Shown: positions 49,701 to 59,679, counted from the first letter of the stretch. The stretch: 64,000 bases of DNA from Mytilus trossulus (GCF_036588685.1 NC_086376.1:11733911-11797910), one strand, 5' to 3'. Program-made: numbers and translations. The notes: generated by a model not told the origin, from the letters alone.

Positions 49701-52700
49701 AAAGGACTTTCATCTCTGTGTTCATTCTTGAAATTTTGGGTCCTCAATACTCTTCAACTTTGTGTTTGCTTGTCTTCTCACTATTTTGATATGAGCGTAA
49801 ATGAAATGCGCGTCTGGTGTATCAAATTAAAAGCCTGGTACATTTAATAACTATTCTATAATGTTAGTCATTCATTATCTCGTATTTCTATGACTAAACT
49901 CACGTTATAACCTTTAATAATTTTAATTATTTGATAGCAAATACAGTGAAGACAAAATATTTTCAGAAGCCTGTATTAAGTTGTTGTCGATGGTTCATGG
50001 CTGTCATACTGGTTTTTGTTTATTGTTTTAGTTACAGGACGTTAGTTCTTCAAATTGTCATGTCAGTGCATTTTATATCTGATCTTATTGTATAAATAGT
50101 GCAAATTTTAAGTTGATAACCTTTGTCGTTTGAACTCGGTTTGATATTTGTCTCATTGGTATGAATTATATCACCTCTTAATATTGAACATAAAAATCCA
50201 TCGGTAAAATCCAGCTATTGGAAACTTAATAGCGTTAATTATTTGTAGATGTTTTGCGCATCATTCTCTATACCTTAGATTGGATTGATATTAGAGAATA
50301 AAGTATTGTCGTTTTTGCATGAAAAGTTACTCAAAGGGTCATGATCTCTCACGACATAGCTCTGAAGTTTCCCCTTTATTTACTTCACAGGACTGACATT
50401 GTTAATACCATATATTCTGTCAAAAAGAAGAATGTGGAAAAACTGTAAATTAAGGGTGTTCTGTGCTGCAAGCAAGAAAGGACAGCACGAAGAAGACGAA
50501 GCTAGGTAATTTAGTTTTGTACTGTTTTCTATTATGTTTATGACATTGAAGTCATATTTCCTAAGTAATAATTATTCACAAAAACATAATATTTTCTCCC
50601 ATCTTGTAGTAGTATAAAAGGTACCAATTTCTCTCTCTGCCTCAACAATTAATGTCTCTTCAGTGATGCTCGAGGTCAAAAAGTATAAAAAGTTAAAATA
50701 AGTGGTTTTGAATTGGAAAATAATTAATGGTTGAAGACCAAACTTAACTTAGTACTTTTTGGACATGTATTGTCATAAATTATTAGTACATTTTCTATAT
50801 GGACAGTCACATAAAGGATATTAGTAAATAACAAGAACAACCCCTTACAAGATGGGACGGTGGAAGAATATCCCAACGAACATTTTAAAAGTCAAGGAAT
50901 AGTTTACGAAGCACCTTGATTTCGATTTGGTGTAAAGACTGAATATCAATTGGTTTTAAAGACTTTCTTTATACAGCATTCATTATATATTGAAATTATT
51001 CTTTGTCCCACTTATTGCATAAGGCATTATCTGCGATATAAACCAATAGTATTGTATAACACATTAAATTGAGATATGTAATTGCATTTTAGGATGACAT
51101 CACTGCTGAAGAAGTTTCGAATAGACTTTGTTAAATTAACAATTGTAAAGGATCTAACGAAAAAGCCAACACTTGCCATGTAAGTTCAGTTTATATATAT
51201 ATTCAAAATAATTTTCCTCTCATAGTTTATATGTTTCCCTTGGTTTCAGTTTTTAACCCGGATGTGTTTTCTTTCTATTCTCAATAAATTAATGGCGCTT
51301 TTGAGCAATGATATTCCCACAGGTTTTTATCAATATGTATGCAATTAAACTCATCATACTGGGCTGGTGAAACCTTTGGGGGAATTGAAACGCCACCAGC
51401 AGCGGCATCGCACCAGTGGTTGTAAATAACTCATATACCAGGTTTATATTTTGTATATACGCCATACGCGCGTTTCATCTACAAAAGACTCATCAGTGAC
51501 GTTCGAATCAAAAAATGTTAAACAGCTTAAATAAAGTACGAAGTTGAAGAGCATTGAGGACGAAAGTTAATATAATAAAAGCTAAGGTTATCTATGCCTG
51601 AGCTAAAAAAGCCTTAGTATTTCAAAATTTAAAAGTTTTGTTAACAGTTAAATGTTACTCGCGCAATGCATTATTCTTTACGGTAGATATTTAAGTATAG
51701 CACGGTTTTTACAGAATTATAAACTAACGAGTGTTATAGTTATTATTTTCATTTGCTAAATATTCATAAATGTAGTGTTGTTCACTGGTACTTTATTCAA
51801 TTTATTTCTTCAGGTACAAAAAGTTTGAGGCTATGATAAGAAAATGGAGATTAAAAACTGGAGAATATTCATCGGAATATCCATGGAAGATAAACGATGG
51901 AGACCTCATTTCTAATAAACTAAAAGTAAGAAATAATATGTATAGTGTTTATATGGGCGTTTGCCTCTATAACTAATGGTATTATAGACGTCCTATCTTA
52001 CTTTACCTACGCTTCTACATAGTAACACAGAAAACTTAACATTTCTTTGTTCATTGCTGTAAAATAAAGTATGTCTAGCTATCGTCTTAAAGTCATAAGG
52101 AAAACCGATTTCAACCTCCAAATATTGTATAATACGACATTTCTCAACTGTCGACAAACATTGTGCTCGTCTGGAGCGGATAAAAGAGGGACGAAAGATA
52201 CCAAAGGGACAGTCTAACTCATAAATCTAAAACAAACTGACAACGCCATGGCTAAAAATCAAAAAGACAAACAGAAAAACAATAGTACACATGACACAAC
52301 ATAGAAAACTAAAGAATAAACAACACGAAACCCACCAAATACTAGGGGTGATCTCAGGTGCTCCGGAAGGGTAGGCAGATCCTGCTCCACATGTGATAAA
52401 TATCGTATCACACTGAAAGTAGTTTTAGAATCAATATTTTCATAATTAAACACCTTAAACTGCTTTCAATAGATTAGTGGGTCAAGGCAAATGAGATGTG
52501 ATCATGGAAGTTACACGGATATTACTTTGCTATCAAAGTTGTAATTATTAAGCAGAAATCAATTTATAACAATTTTAGAAAAAAAAAAATGTAACCTTCT
52601 TTCCATTTAAAATTGATGTCAACACAGTTACCTTGTTGAAATACAAGAGGTAAGATGATTTCAAATAATCAAATGAACATAATTGTAGCCAAAAGTTGTA

Positions 52701-55369
52701 AAGCTGCTAAATGTGGTTAACTTTACTCACTAGCTTAACACAGTTTATTTACGATATGGAAAAAAAAAATTATTAAGTGATCTTTTTAAATATATAACGT
52801 TCATGTTTTGTTTTTATAGACTTACAGATATATTCGATTACGGGATCAGTTGCTAACGCATTCACAGGAAGCATCATTAGTTGTAATGTAAGTAATACAG
52901 TGTTACCTATATTGAATGTAACTAGATGTTACAGGTATCAAATCCGAATGCCGAACTTATAATAAAGTATGGCTTAACGAATAAAAACTCAGAATAGTTT
53001 TGTAGATGAATTTACAATTGCATTCCGAAAAATTCATTTCAACTTCTAGGATGGTTATTTATATGAACACAAAAACAAAAAATAATTGATATTGATATTT
53101 GAATAGAAAACATACTGATGATTTGTCTTATGTCAAACGCATTTGCTATGTTTGTCACTATGTGATAAGATAAACATAATACATGATGGTCTTAATATAT
53201 ATATTCTGCATACTGACGTTGTTTATCATCTTATGAGCGTGTTATATTGTCTTTTATTTGTCTGAGTTCTTGTATTAATATTACGTTTACTGTTTGGTCT
53301 GTTTTCTGTAATATCCATTTGACGTGGCTCGGTACTTATACATCCTGTCATTGTGCTTGTATTATCTTTCATTTTTGCTGTTGTGTTTTGTACGGGTGAC
53401 TTTGTTTTTCTTTGGTACATATTATGTTGCTCTATACTTTTAAAGGTCCCGTTGTTATGTGATTGTTCTATTATAATGCCATTATGTTATTGTCCTATTA
53501 TAGTATTAAAAAATACTTTGAACGGCAAAATTATTTTAATCGCGTAGTGATATAAACCATATATGGATTCTTAAAAATTATATAGACTTCTGGATAATTT
53601 TAAATCTCGGTCTTTTTCTGTAATTATTTCTAACAAAACGTTTGATTTTTTAACCCTGAATAACCATCATTCCTCATGTGAAATTATTATTTATATAACT
53701 ACTTTGAACGACACAATTATTTTATATTTCTTCCTGTGTGATGTTTACATTTTTCAAACACCCGAAGCAATGAATGTGGTTGTTAAATATGATAGATGTT
53801 TTTGTGCTTCCTTTTAAATATTTGTTTGTTTTTAGATTGTGACACAGTTATGATTTCTGTACCCATATTTTGTCAATTTTACCTATTATGTCTGTTTTGT
53901 TTACGCATTGTTGTAAATATATTAGAATTTGATGCGACTGTCCTACAAGTGAGAGGTTTAGCGCTACAAAACCAGGTTCAATAAACCATTTTCTACATTT
54001 AAAAATGACTGTACCAAGTCAGGAATATTACAGTTGTTGTCCATACGTTTGATGTGTTTTGTCATTTAATTTTGCCATTTGATTAATAGGAACTTTCCTT
54101 TTTCAGTTTTCCTCGTTGTTTGGTATTTTTGTGATTTAACTTTTTGTCCTGAAATTGAATTCAATTTAATCATGCCTTAATATTTTTAACTATTGATTGA
54201 TTGATTGTCCATTACATTTCATCCATGTCCAATTTGAAGTATAATAGTAAGTGGTTCAGGGAATTTCTTGATCTTAAACAAACTAAATATAGAATGTTTT
54301 TCAATGTGTTGCTTTGAACGCAGTATAATAAGCCACCTTCACAAGTACAGAAGATTGCATACGTCTAACAGGTATTCTTCTGCTGCTACTATGAATCACA
54401 CTAATTTTCCTCGCAACATGCCTGGTATAAAAAGAAATTCAATCACGTTTGTGCGAGACAATTGTTATATTTTGAAACCATTAATTTTTATGCCCCACCT
54501 ACGATAGTAGAGGGGCATTATGTTTTCTGGTCTGTCCTCCGTTCGTCCGTCCGTCTGTGCGTCCGTTCGCTATAGGTTAAAGTTTTTGGTCAAGGTAGTT
54601 TTTGAAGAAGTTGAAGTCCAATCAACTTGAAACTTAGTACACATGTTCCCCATGCTATGATCTCTCAATTTTACTGCCAAATTATAGTTATGACCCCAAT
54701 TTAATGGTCCACTGAAAACAGAAAATGATAGTGCGAAGTTCAGGTTAAAATTTTTGGTCAAGGTAGTTTTTGATGAAGTCAAAGTTACATCAACTTGAAA
54801 CTTAGTACGCATGTTCCCAATGATATGATCTTTCTAACTTTAATTCCAAATTAAAGTTTTGACCCCAACTTTACGGTCCACTGAACATAGAAAATGATAG
54901 TGCGAGTGGGGCATTCGTGTACTATCGACACATTCTTGTTTAGAGGTGATATCATAGGTTACATAGATCGATACGGAATAAGAAATATTTTATTAAAGAA
55001 AGCTCAATTATAAACATTATGGCAAAGATACAACAAGGAATAACACCCATACAATATAACTGAAATTAATACTACAAGTATCAAAATAGTGTGTTCCCAG
55101 GGGAATAACTCTAGTATATATAGACATAAAAATCACTGGAGACATACATGCACATTATAAAAAGCCTCTGAAAGTTTTCGGGGAGTTTTTTTTTTTTTAA
55201 TGATTTAAACAAATAAGATATTATTTTTTTCAGAACCTTACCGATTCCTAAAAAGGCCTCCTGTCCAGGAGCTTTATATATGAGTTGGTTGGAAACATTA
55301 ACAGAAGGATTGCCTCCAACTTTACTATTACGTGGAAATCAACAGAGCGTACTAACATATTATTCTTGA
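28718..55369 (+). CDS. Na-K-2Cl-type cation-chloride cotransporter (SLC12 family), complete, 23 exons
   Basis: Exons: 28718-29437, 31299-31433, 31876-32047, 33047-33186, 33727-33840, 34091-34202, 34359-34486, 34870-35115, 37679-37786, 38327-38450, 39008-39109, 40350-40505, 43106-43205, 43455-43566, 46692-46826, 47144-47250, 48108-48241, 49242-49532, 50391-50505, 51093-51179, 51814-51925, 52820-52887, 55234-55369. All are GT-AG and in phase; 3654 nt, 1217 residues. Start: ATG at 28718 follows an in-frame TAG (28703). Residues 1-~275 are a hydrophilic N-terminus; [20 protein letters not shown] opens the membrane domain (to ~750). Landmarks: [89 protein letters not shown]. The C-terminal domain has [20 protein letters not shown] and ends [10 protein letters not shown]. 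Tyr376 sits where NKCCs have the potassium-site Tyr and NCC has His, supporting Na-K-2Cl transport. Length matches vertebrate NKCC1. Confidence 0.95.
29510..29690. repeat. Degenerate family C repeat, SLC12 intron 1
   Basis: It carries TTTGCTCATCATTAAAAGTGATACGGTTACC and TAGTTGCTGATATC, a degraded version of the copies at 175-300 and 27470-27600. Confidence 0.45.
30680..30840. mobile_element. MITE-like element with poly-G tract, SLC12 intron 1
   Basis: The ends AGAGGCGGATTTAGG and (inverted) AGTGGCCGATCTAGA are partly matched. About 18 consecutive G lie just inside the left end, followed by a GC-rich body with GGAAGCGTGACGGGATCGGG. Confidence 0.45.
31110..31225 (-). repeat. Family C repeat, SLC12 intron 1
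   Basis: GAGAGTTGTCTCACTGGCAG, then TCATACCACATCTTCC, is the reverse complement of the head of the copy at 40575 (GAAGATGTGGTGTGAGTGCC). Confidence 0.6.
32422..32675 (-). mobile_element. tRNA-derived SINE, SLC12 intron 3
   Basis: On the minus strand the head (32675 downward) begins CTAGCGGGACGGCTACAGCG. It contains a perfect pol III B box, GGTTCGAATCC, at 32610-32620 within a T-arm-like GGTTCGAATCCCGGTGAGGG. The anticodon region does not form a standard tRNA, so this is a tRNA-like head, not a tRNA gene. The body runs to about 32422. Confidence 0.65.
32930..33013 (+). repeat. Penelope-like 3' tail fragment, SLC12 intron 3
   Basis: TTTTTAGCCGTTGACAGC, ATGAGTTTGACCGTCC and TTTCGCCCCTCTTTTATA parallel the tail at 42110-42190. 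Confidence 0.5.
35370..35968 (+). repeat. Interspersed repeat family A, long copy, SLC12 intron 8
   Basis: The first part holds CAATCGCGTAGTGGAATCAA and AATCTCGGTCTATTTCTGTAA. The second holds GGAATTTGATGAGACTGTTA, GAACCAGGTAAATCCACC, CCAAGTCAGGAATATGACAG and TTTTGCCATGTGATTATGG. The same order recurs at 53525-54145; shorter copies lie at 43640-43905, 45735-45997 and 46229-46345. All five are in the same orientation. Confidence 0.75.
36021..36158. repeat. 46-bp tandem repeat, three copies, SLC12 intron 8
   Basis: Units start at 36021, 36067 and 36113 with TCACCAACCCAAGTTTGATT or variants and end in TTGTAACCAGTTT. The period is 46 bp. Confidence 0.85.
37435..37600 (+). repeat. Interspersed repeat family B copy, SLC12 intron 8
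   Basis: GGTCCTCAATGCTCTTTAAC, ATTCGAGCGTCACGGTTGAG, TCTTTTGTAGACGAAACGCG and CTGGTATCTATGATGAGTTT occur in order. Fragments of the same family lie at 36473-36498 and 36990-37050. It lies just upstream of exon 9. Confidence 0.7.
40575..40915 (+). repeat. Interspersed repeat family C copy, SLC12 intron 12
   Basis: The copy begins GGAAGATGTGGTGTGAGTGC and contains CAATGAGACAACTCTCCATC, GTTAAAGTACGGCCTTCAAC and GACTTAGGACAGGTGCAAAC. Another copy is at 46465-46600. Confidence 0.65.
41144..41890 (+). mobile_element. Penelope-like reverse transcriptase, C-terminal fragment, SLC12 intron 12
   Basis: An uninterrupted 248-codon frame ends in TAA at 41890. It carries reverse transcriptase motifs: [19 protein letters not shown] (motif B region, about residues 45-63), the catalytic FRYIDDVLS (about 90-98) and SYLDLHLEI (about 128-136). 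This combination is typical of Penelope-like elements. The N-terminal half of the RT, with the YWIPKLHK motif seen in the second copy at the right edge, is missing here, and no GIY-YIG endonuclease follows the stop. The element is therefore 5'-truncated and dead, although its remaining frame is intact, which suggests a fairly recent insertion. It sits in sense orientation in an intron. Confidence 0.85.
41891..42195 (+). mobile_element. 3' non-coding tail of the Penelope-like element
   Basis: The tail contains CTTCCGGAGCACCTGAGATC, TTCGTGTTGTTTATTCTTTAG and CATGGCGTTGTCAGTTTGTT and ends CGTCCCTCTTTTATA. Tail-only copies occur at 10540-10720 and 52180-52400 (both reversed) and, weaker, at 9921-10005 and 32930-33013. 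Confidence 0.7.
42540..42780. repeat. Interspersed repeat family D copy, SLC12 intron 12
   Basis: ATAACTGCCATATCATAACTTGGTACAGGACAT and ACAAATAAATACAAGCACAT occur in order with related phrases at 59680-59850 (CAACTGCCATATTCCTGAAG, GGTACAGGACATACGGG). Confidence 0.5.
43640..43905 (+). repeat. Interspersed repeat family A copy, SLC12 intron 14
   Basis: GGAATTTGATGAGACTGTCA, GAGAGGGTTAGCGCTATGG and CCAAGTCAGGAATATGACAG occur in the family order. Confidence 0.75.
45735..45997 (+). repeat. Interspersed repeat family A copy, SLC12 intron 14
   Basis: GAATTTGATGCGACTGTCAT, CCAAGTCAGGAATATGACAG and GGAGTTCAGTATTTTTGTGA occur in family order. A partial copy follows at 46229-46345. Confidence 0.7.
46465..46600 (+). 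repeat. Interspersed repeat family C copy, SLC12 intron 14
   Basis: AAGAAGATGTGGTACGGTGC, CAAATGAGATAACTATTCATCC and TCAAAGTACGTTCTTCAAAA match the copy at 40575 in order. Confidence 0.6.
47369..47437. repeat. 25-bp tandem repeat, SLC12 intron 16
   Basis: Units at 47369-47393 and 47394-47418 are identical (TCTTTGAGATCTAATTTTCT, then GCGTA). A third, partial unit ends at 47437. Confidence 0.9.
48527..48966 (+). pseudogene. Small broken reading frames of unknown origin, SLC12 intron 17
   Basis: A 31-codon frame from 48527 to 48622 reads [20 protein letters not shown] near its start. Three bases later a second frame opens at 48625 ([15 protein letters not shown]), meets one TAA at 48721-48723 and then continues in the same frame to 48966 ([12 protein letters not shown] and onward). 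The residue composition is less AT-driven than its surroundings. I do not recognise a family. A decayed mobile-element protein is the likeliest explanation, and chance cannot be excluded. Confidence 0.3.
48891..49015. repeat. GC-rich hairpin element, SLC12 intron 17
   Basis: The left arm starts TACATGGCCTTTTTCTATAT and contains CGGCCCGGGTATCAT. The right arm ends CGGGCCGATATGG, AAAAGGCCATGTA. The arms pair over about 53 bases with several mismatches, around a short loop (CCTCAACTACGTCTC). The last part of the frame ending at 48966 runs into it. Confidence 0.8.
49730..49850 (+). repeat. Interspersed repeat family B copy, SLC12 intron 18
   Basis: TTGGGTCCTCAATACTCTTC, TTTGATATGAGCG and AAATGCGCGTCTGGTGTATC follow the family order. 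Confidence 0.55.
51430..51590 (-). repeat. Interspersed repeat family B copy, SLC12 intron 20
   Basis: Reverse complement of the family: ACGCGCGTTTCATCTACAAA, AGACTCATCAGTGACGTTCG and GAAGAGCATTGAGGACG. Confidence 0.65.
52180..52400 (-). repeat. Penelope-like 3' tail copy, SLC12 intron 21
   Basis: It is close to the reverse complement of 41990-42190: TAAAAGAGGGACGAAAGATA, CAACGCCATGGCTAAAAAT, GGTGATCTCAGGTGCTCCGG and GCAGATCCTGCTCCACATG. Nothing of the reverse transcriptase remains. The 64-codon frame here is not a gene. Confidence 0.75.
53525..54145 (+). repeat. Interspersed repeat family A, long copy, SLC12 intron 22
   Basis: TAATCGCGTAGTGATATAAA, AAATCTCGGTCTTTTTCTGT, GAATTTGATGCGACTGTCCT, CCAAGTCAGGAATATTACAG and TTTTGCCATTTGATTAATAG are in the same order as at 35370-35968. 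Confidence 0.7.
54485..54941 (-). mobile_element. Interspersed element copy 3, with internal duplication, SLC12 intron 22
   Basis: Reversed relative to copies 1 and 2, it reads ACAAGAATGTGTCGATAGTA to TAGTAGAGGGGCATTATG. Unlike the ~300-bp copies it holds two successive ~186-bp cores, each with CACTATCATTTTCT and TCAAAAACTACCTTGACC, so it is about 457 bp long. The 80-codon minus frame across it is an artefact of the repetition. Confidence 0.7.
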
Positions 55370-55370
55370 G

Positions 55371-55376
55371 AATAAA
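55371..55376 (+). terminator. Candidate polyadenylation signal of SLC12
   Basis: AATAAA begins two bases after the SLC12 stop codon. This is unusually close for a functional signal in a long transcript, so another site further downstream is equally possible. Confidence 0.25.
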
Positions 55377-55456
55377 AAATTTCATCATGACAGTGAAAAA
55401 TGTTATACTAAACATTTTAATGATGTCAAAAAGAGTGAACATTTTGCCTTGTAAAT

Positions 55457-55508
55457 ATTAAGTGATGTTTTTAGATATATAACGTTCATGTTTTGTTTTT
55501 ATAGACTT
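55457..55508 (+). repeat. Duplicated copy of the SLC12 exon-22 acceptor region
   Basis: About 52 bases (ATTAAGTGATGTTTTTAGAT, ATATAACGTTCATGTTTTG, TTTTTATAGACTT) match 52772-52824, the end of intron 21 and the first bases of exon 22, with about two or three differences. The rest of exon 22 is not present here. Confidence 0.75.
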
Positions 55509-55519
55509 TGATATTGTTT

Positions 55520-56735
55520 ATAATGTCTGATATTAACAATATGTTGTTTTCAATATTATTTAATATGAACAAAAAGCATTCGATAAACAATGCTAACTTG
55601 TAATATGAAAAATACAGATGCTACAAAAAGCGTTTTTTTAATGTTTGATGATATTTTGTAAATACTTTTTGTCCTTTTTTTGGTACATAAAATTCTCATT
55701 TTCTTAAAACTTATTGAATTTCCAAAAAGTTTGGCCTTGAGTATCACTATGGAGACAATTATTGCTGAAATGACTTCTGGTGCAAACAACCTTGGCACCA
55801 TTAATGTAATCATTACCATTTGGTCGATACATCTGGTTATGAATTGTTAGTTCCCGAGGGTATAAAAAGTCCAGTAGCTTGGTATTTACTATGCACATAT
55901 TGATATTGTGTTTATTTATGGATATTTTAATTTAAAATTTTCTTTTACAAAAGTTTGAAAATTGTTTAAAATGAAGGAACATATCTTTATCACGCGAGCT
56001 CCTACCAGGGTTTAACTTGTGTCCTTTTAGGTGTATAGGCTCTTTATTTAAGTCTCTCTTGCGACGAAAGTTGCAATTTGCGAGACATAGGTATTACAAT
56101 CTGGCAGCGGTTACGGTGTAAACTATTTGTTTCAAGCTTTAGAATTCAGCAGGTAGAAGAATGTCTACCGTTTATCCTATGTCTATTGTCCTTCATCTCA
56201 TTGTTATGGTTCAGTGACCGCTTGGAAAAAAATCAGATATTTGTTTAGTGACTCACTTATAATTAGTATTAGCATAGGTATATGTGATGTTGGTTCCTTG
56301 CAATGTTAACATGCTTGGGGTAACCTGATCTCGATCTCATTCCATAATCCAGTCTTGAAGGGTGAAGTTATTTAGTCAAGTCCTTTACTCATTACATACA
56401 CCAAATACAAGTTTTTGCAATTTGGTCTATATCTCAGATACTATCAGGAATATGGCAACTATATTTGGTGTATGGTAGAATTATATAGGGTTTCATATAA
56501 GCTAGATCTCATTTACATGGTTCACTAGACAACGTATATTGCTCAGATCATATTGGCAATAGGTTAATTATATTTAGTGTATGGAATAATTGTAAGGTAT
56601 ACATGTTTGTCTGGCAGATTTTATATGACTTTAGCCTAATTTTCATTGTTCACAGTTAATGATGATTTTTTTTGTAATTTTGTACGTTAATCAAATACTA
56701 TTAGCAATAGGTCAAATATGTTTGGTGTATGGGGT
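55520..56735. other. Non-coding stretch 3' of SLC12
   Basis: No exon was recognised. Within 56390-56720 the phrase TTTGGTGTATGG recurs about three times with similar surroundings (about 56468, 56573 as TTTAGTGTATGG, and 56721), indicating a weak internal repeat of roughly 100-150 bp. It resumes as GATTGTAAGGCGAAAATG after the element at 56740-59307. Confidence 0.5.
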
Positions 56736-56739
56736 GGTT

Positions 56740-59307
56740 ACGGTAGGTATAGTGTCCGGCTAGGATCGTGGTTTTTCAAGTGTTTTGATCCGGCTTTTTC
56801 GAGCGTAACCGTTATATTATGTATGATAGTATTTGATATAGAAAGATATTACTAACCCAACATTATTTTTCTTTATAAAACGTTAAAATAAGCCTTAAAA
56901 TGCTTTAATTCCAATATACCGAATAAAGCCATTTTTATACACATAACACTGATACTGTCGAAGGAAATGCATACATGAAATCTATATATCCTTAGAAATA
57001 CAGACACTGTACAAAAATTCTTGTTCTTGCATTGAAAAGGACATATTGAGACTAAGTTAATTTTTTTATGTTCGTTTTTTTTCGAGAGCAGTCCGGGATT
57101 TTTCGAGTGTGTCCAATTTTTTTCGAGCGATTATACCAATTGGCTTTAGTTAAAAATGCTATTTGTCAGTGTATTTACGATTAAAAATAATAAACAAAAT
57201 TTGAAGTCTGTGTTGGTTTTTATTCATTTTTCACATCATGTTTTTTTTTGTTGGGGCGGGTGTCGGGCCTACATTAGTAGAATGTGTTTTCTTACATTGC
57301 ATTTTTCTGATTCTTCTTTGCTGTACAGTACTAAACAGCTGCGGCATGATCGCATGATACACTGTTACCGTTAATTTTGATATCAAAGTTCATTTCTCTT
57401 ATGTATGGTTGTGTATTATTATCTATTTCTTGCATGAATAGAGATTTCTCGTATCATCACTACACAGAGTATGAAAGGACAAAACGAAAATCTGCGTTAA
57501 TTTGATTTGCTGGTGTTATACCACCAATTACTCCCTTCAATGTAGAACGTAAGAGAAAGAGCCTGACACAAAATAGTGTTTTCGATGTCCTTGTTTACTT
57601 AAACTAACCAACACAAAAAATCAAACTATTGGTTGAAGAGAAATATTTTTATACCATTTTGAGCCAAAATTTACTTGTCTATGAGTTAGAATTAAAATTT
57701 GAGGATTATTGCGCGCCACGGTAAGCTTATTAAAAACTTTGAAACCAGGGGTTATTTTTGGAGTGCCTCTATTCGAAGGTAAGTTTTTTTTAAAGGGTAT
57801 TGGCATGTAGAAAGATGATACATGTACATACATTGTATCAGGATATACCTGGTTTCTAGGAAGTTAAACTTAGGGTAAGATATTTAAAAAGCTGCGAAAA
57901 TTGCAAAATTAGGTAGAACAGATAGGGAATTTTAATTGGTGGTCTGACATCTTATACATCATCATAAGACGATATAACGGCATTTTCACTGGCTAATCGT
58001 TAGGTCATTGTTGACCTTCAAAGGTTACGACGAAGTTCATTTCATGTGCAAAAGGGTAGAACAACAATTCTTGGAATTTTAGTTTAACGCAATGAGAGTG
58101 TTGGCCGTATTAAAATTGAAATTAAATAACCCGAGTTGACAAAAAGCGTTATAACACCTATAAATATGTCATCAATGTCAAAAACTTAACTTAAACAAAA
58201 ATCTTCTAGTCTGAAACTACTTGACCAAGTTCATTATCGAAACAGCACGAATGTTCAGTAAAATAAGATCGACAAACAAGTCACCATCACCAAAACAGAT
58301 AATTTTGCCATGAATTCTATTCTGTCTTTTATGTTGAAGAGTGCCCTTTGTTTGACATGCACTGCAGCAAATAGACTAAGGTGATGAACACAGGCTCTTA
58401 AGAAACTATTTGATGTTTAATAAAATCCCTCAACTCGGAAACGTAAAATCAATAATTTTTAAAAATTCAAAAGGGATAATACCTCAATAGACAATTCACC
58501 GAATTTTCATGTAAATTGGTTACATCGTTTTTTGAGTTTTTGTCCGACATGACGACAATGGACAAATGGACAACGGGGTATCATAATACGTCCCGTATAA
58601 AAACGTCATGGTTCACCACTAAATTTTTATTTTGAAAGTAGAAAGGGATTAATATAAGTTGCAATAGCTTGTTTCCCAATCAACTATTAATAAGTTTGTT
58701 TTAACTAACAAAAGAACCATGAAATAAAGTTAAAAAGATTATGATTCTCCAGCATTTTGTTTCTAAATACCTTTTATAAAGATCCTAATAATTTCTAATG
58801 CAATACTGGAAAGTTGTGGTAGAACGATTTCCGAACAAAAAACGTGCATTAAAATTAAAAAGGTTAGTTTTGATCAATGTAGATTATGTCTTTATGATTT
58901 ATTGAGAATAACTAATATTTTCATTCATCAAATTACAGGTATAAACTAGTAAAGTCATTTTTTAAATCTAGAATAACTTTTTTCTTAATCAAATTTTTCG
59001 TAAAAAAACGGACCATTTGTCTCAAAACCCGGACGATTTCACAGTTGCTCTCGAAAAAAATCGGACAATAATAAACACTGAATTTTTGGTTTAAATACAA
59101 GGAAATGGTACTCCTTTGTTGGTCGAAACATGTGAAGTATTCAATATAAGTTGGGTAATATGTAAAAAAACTTTTATAATTACGGAATAGCAGTTATTTG
59201 AATTTATCGCATGTGTTATCACTCGAAAAAGCCCAAACTACACTCGAACAAAAATGGACTGAATCACTCGAAAAACCTCGATCCTAGCCGGACACTATAC
59301 CTACCGT
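56740..59307. mobile_element. 2.57-kb terminal-inverted-repeat DNA element, non-autonomous
   Basis: The left end begins ACGGTAGGTATAGTGTCC and continues GGCTAGGATCG. The right end is its exact inverted copy over 29 bases (CGATCCTAGCCGG..., CACTATACCTACCGT). Flanks GGTGGTT (56733-56739) and GGTGATT (59308-59314) differ at one of seven bases and may be a target-site duplication. Subterminal regions on both sides are rich in TTTTTCGAG/CTCGAAAAA motifs, plausible transposase-binding sites. No transposase-sized frame is present. A block at 57420-58150 related to 25160-25400 (GCGTTAATTTGATT, GGCATTTTCACTGGCTA) is embedded in it. Confidence 0.85.
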
Positions 59308-59404
59308 GGTGATTGTAAGGCGAAAATGTTTGTCTGGCATTGTTCATATAAGCTTGACCTCATCTTCATAGAGCATAGATAATGATAAGTTTTTTTGTTT
59401 TGTT

Positions 59405-59512
59405 TTTTTTTAACTTTTTTGGATTCGAGCGTCACTGATGAGTCTTTTAGACGAAACGCGCGTCTGGCGTATATACTTAATTTAGTCCTGGTATCTATGA
59501 TGAGTTTATTTA
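59405..59512 (+). repeat. Interspersed repeat family B copy
   Basis: TTGGATTCGAGCGTCACTGA, TGAGTCTTTTAGACGAAACG, CGCGTCTGGCGTATATACTT and CTGGTATCTATGATGAGTTT. It is the best-preserved core of this family in the window. A head-only fragment lies at 61668-61740. Confidence 0.75.
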
Positions 59513-59679
59513 TCGCTATCAAAGAGTCATCAATTAAGAGAAAACAAATCCGGGTAACAAAGTCAAGTCGAAGGAAATACAACATCTACGAGATGAAATC
59601 AACGGAAAAACAGAAACACTTTACTGCAAAAAAAAAAAAAACAAACGCCAAGATACATACAAACTGATTACTAGTATTT

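Noticed and set aside
54570..54812. 80-codon minus frame with internal repetition
   Set aside because: The repetition reflects the duplicated core of an interspersed element, not a repeat protein.
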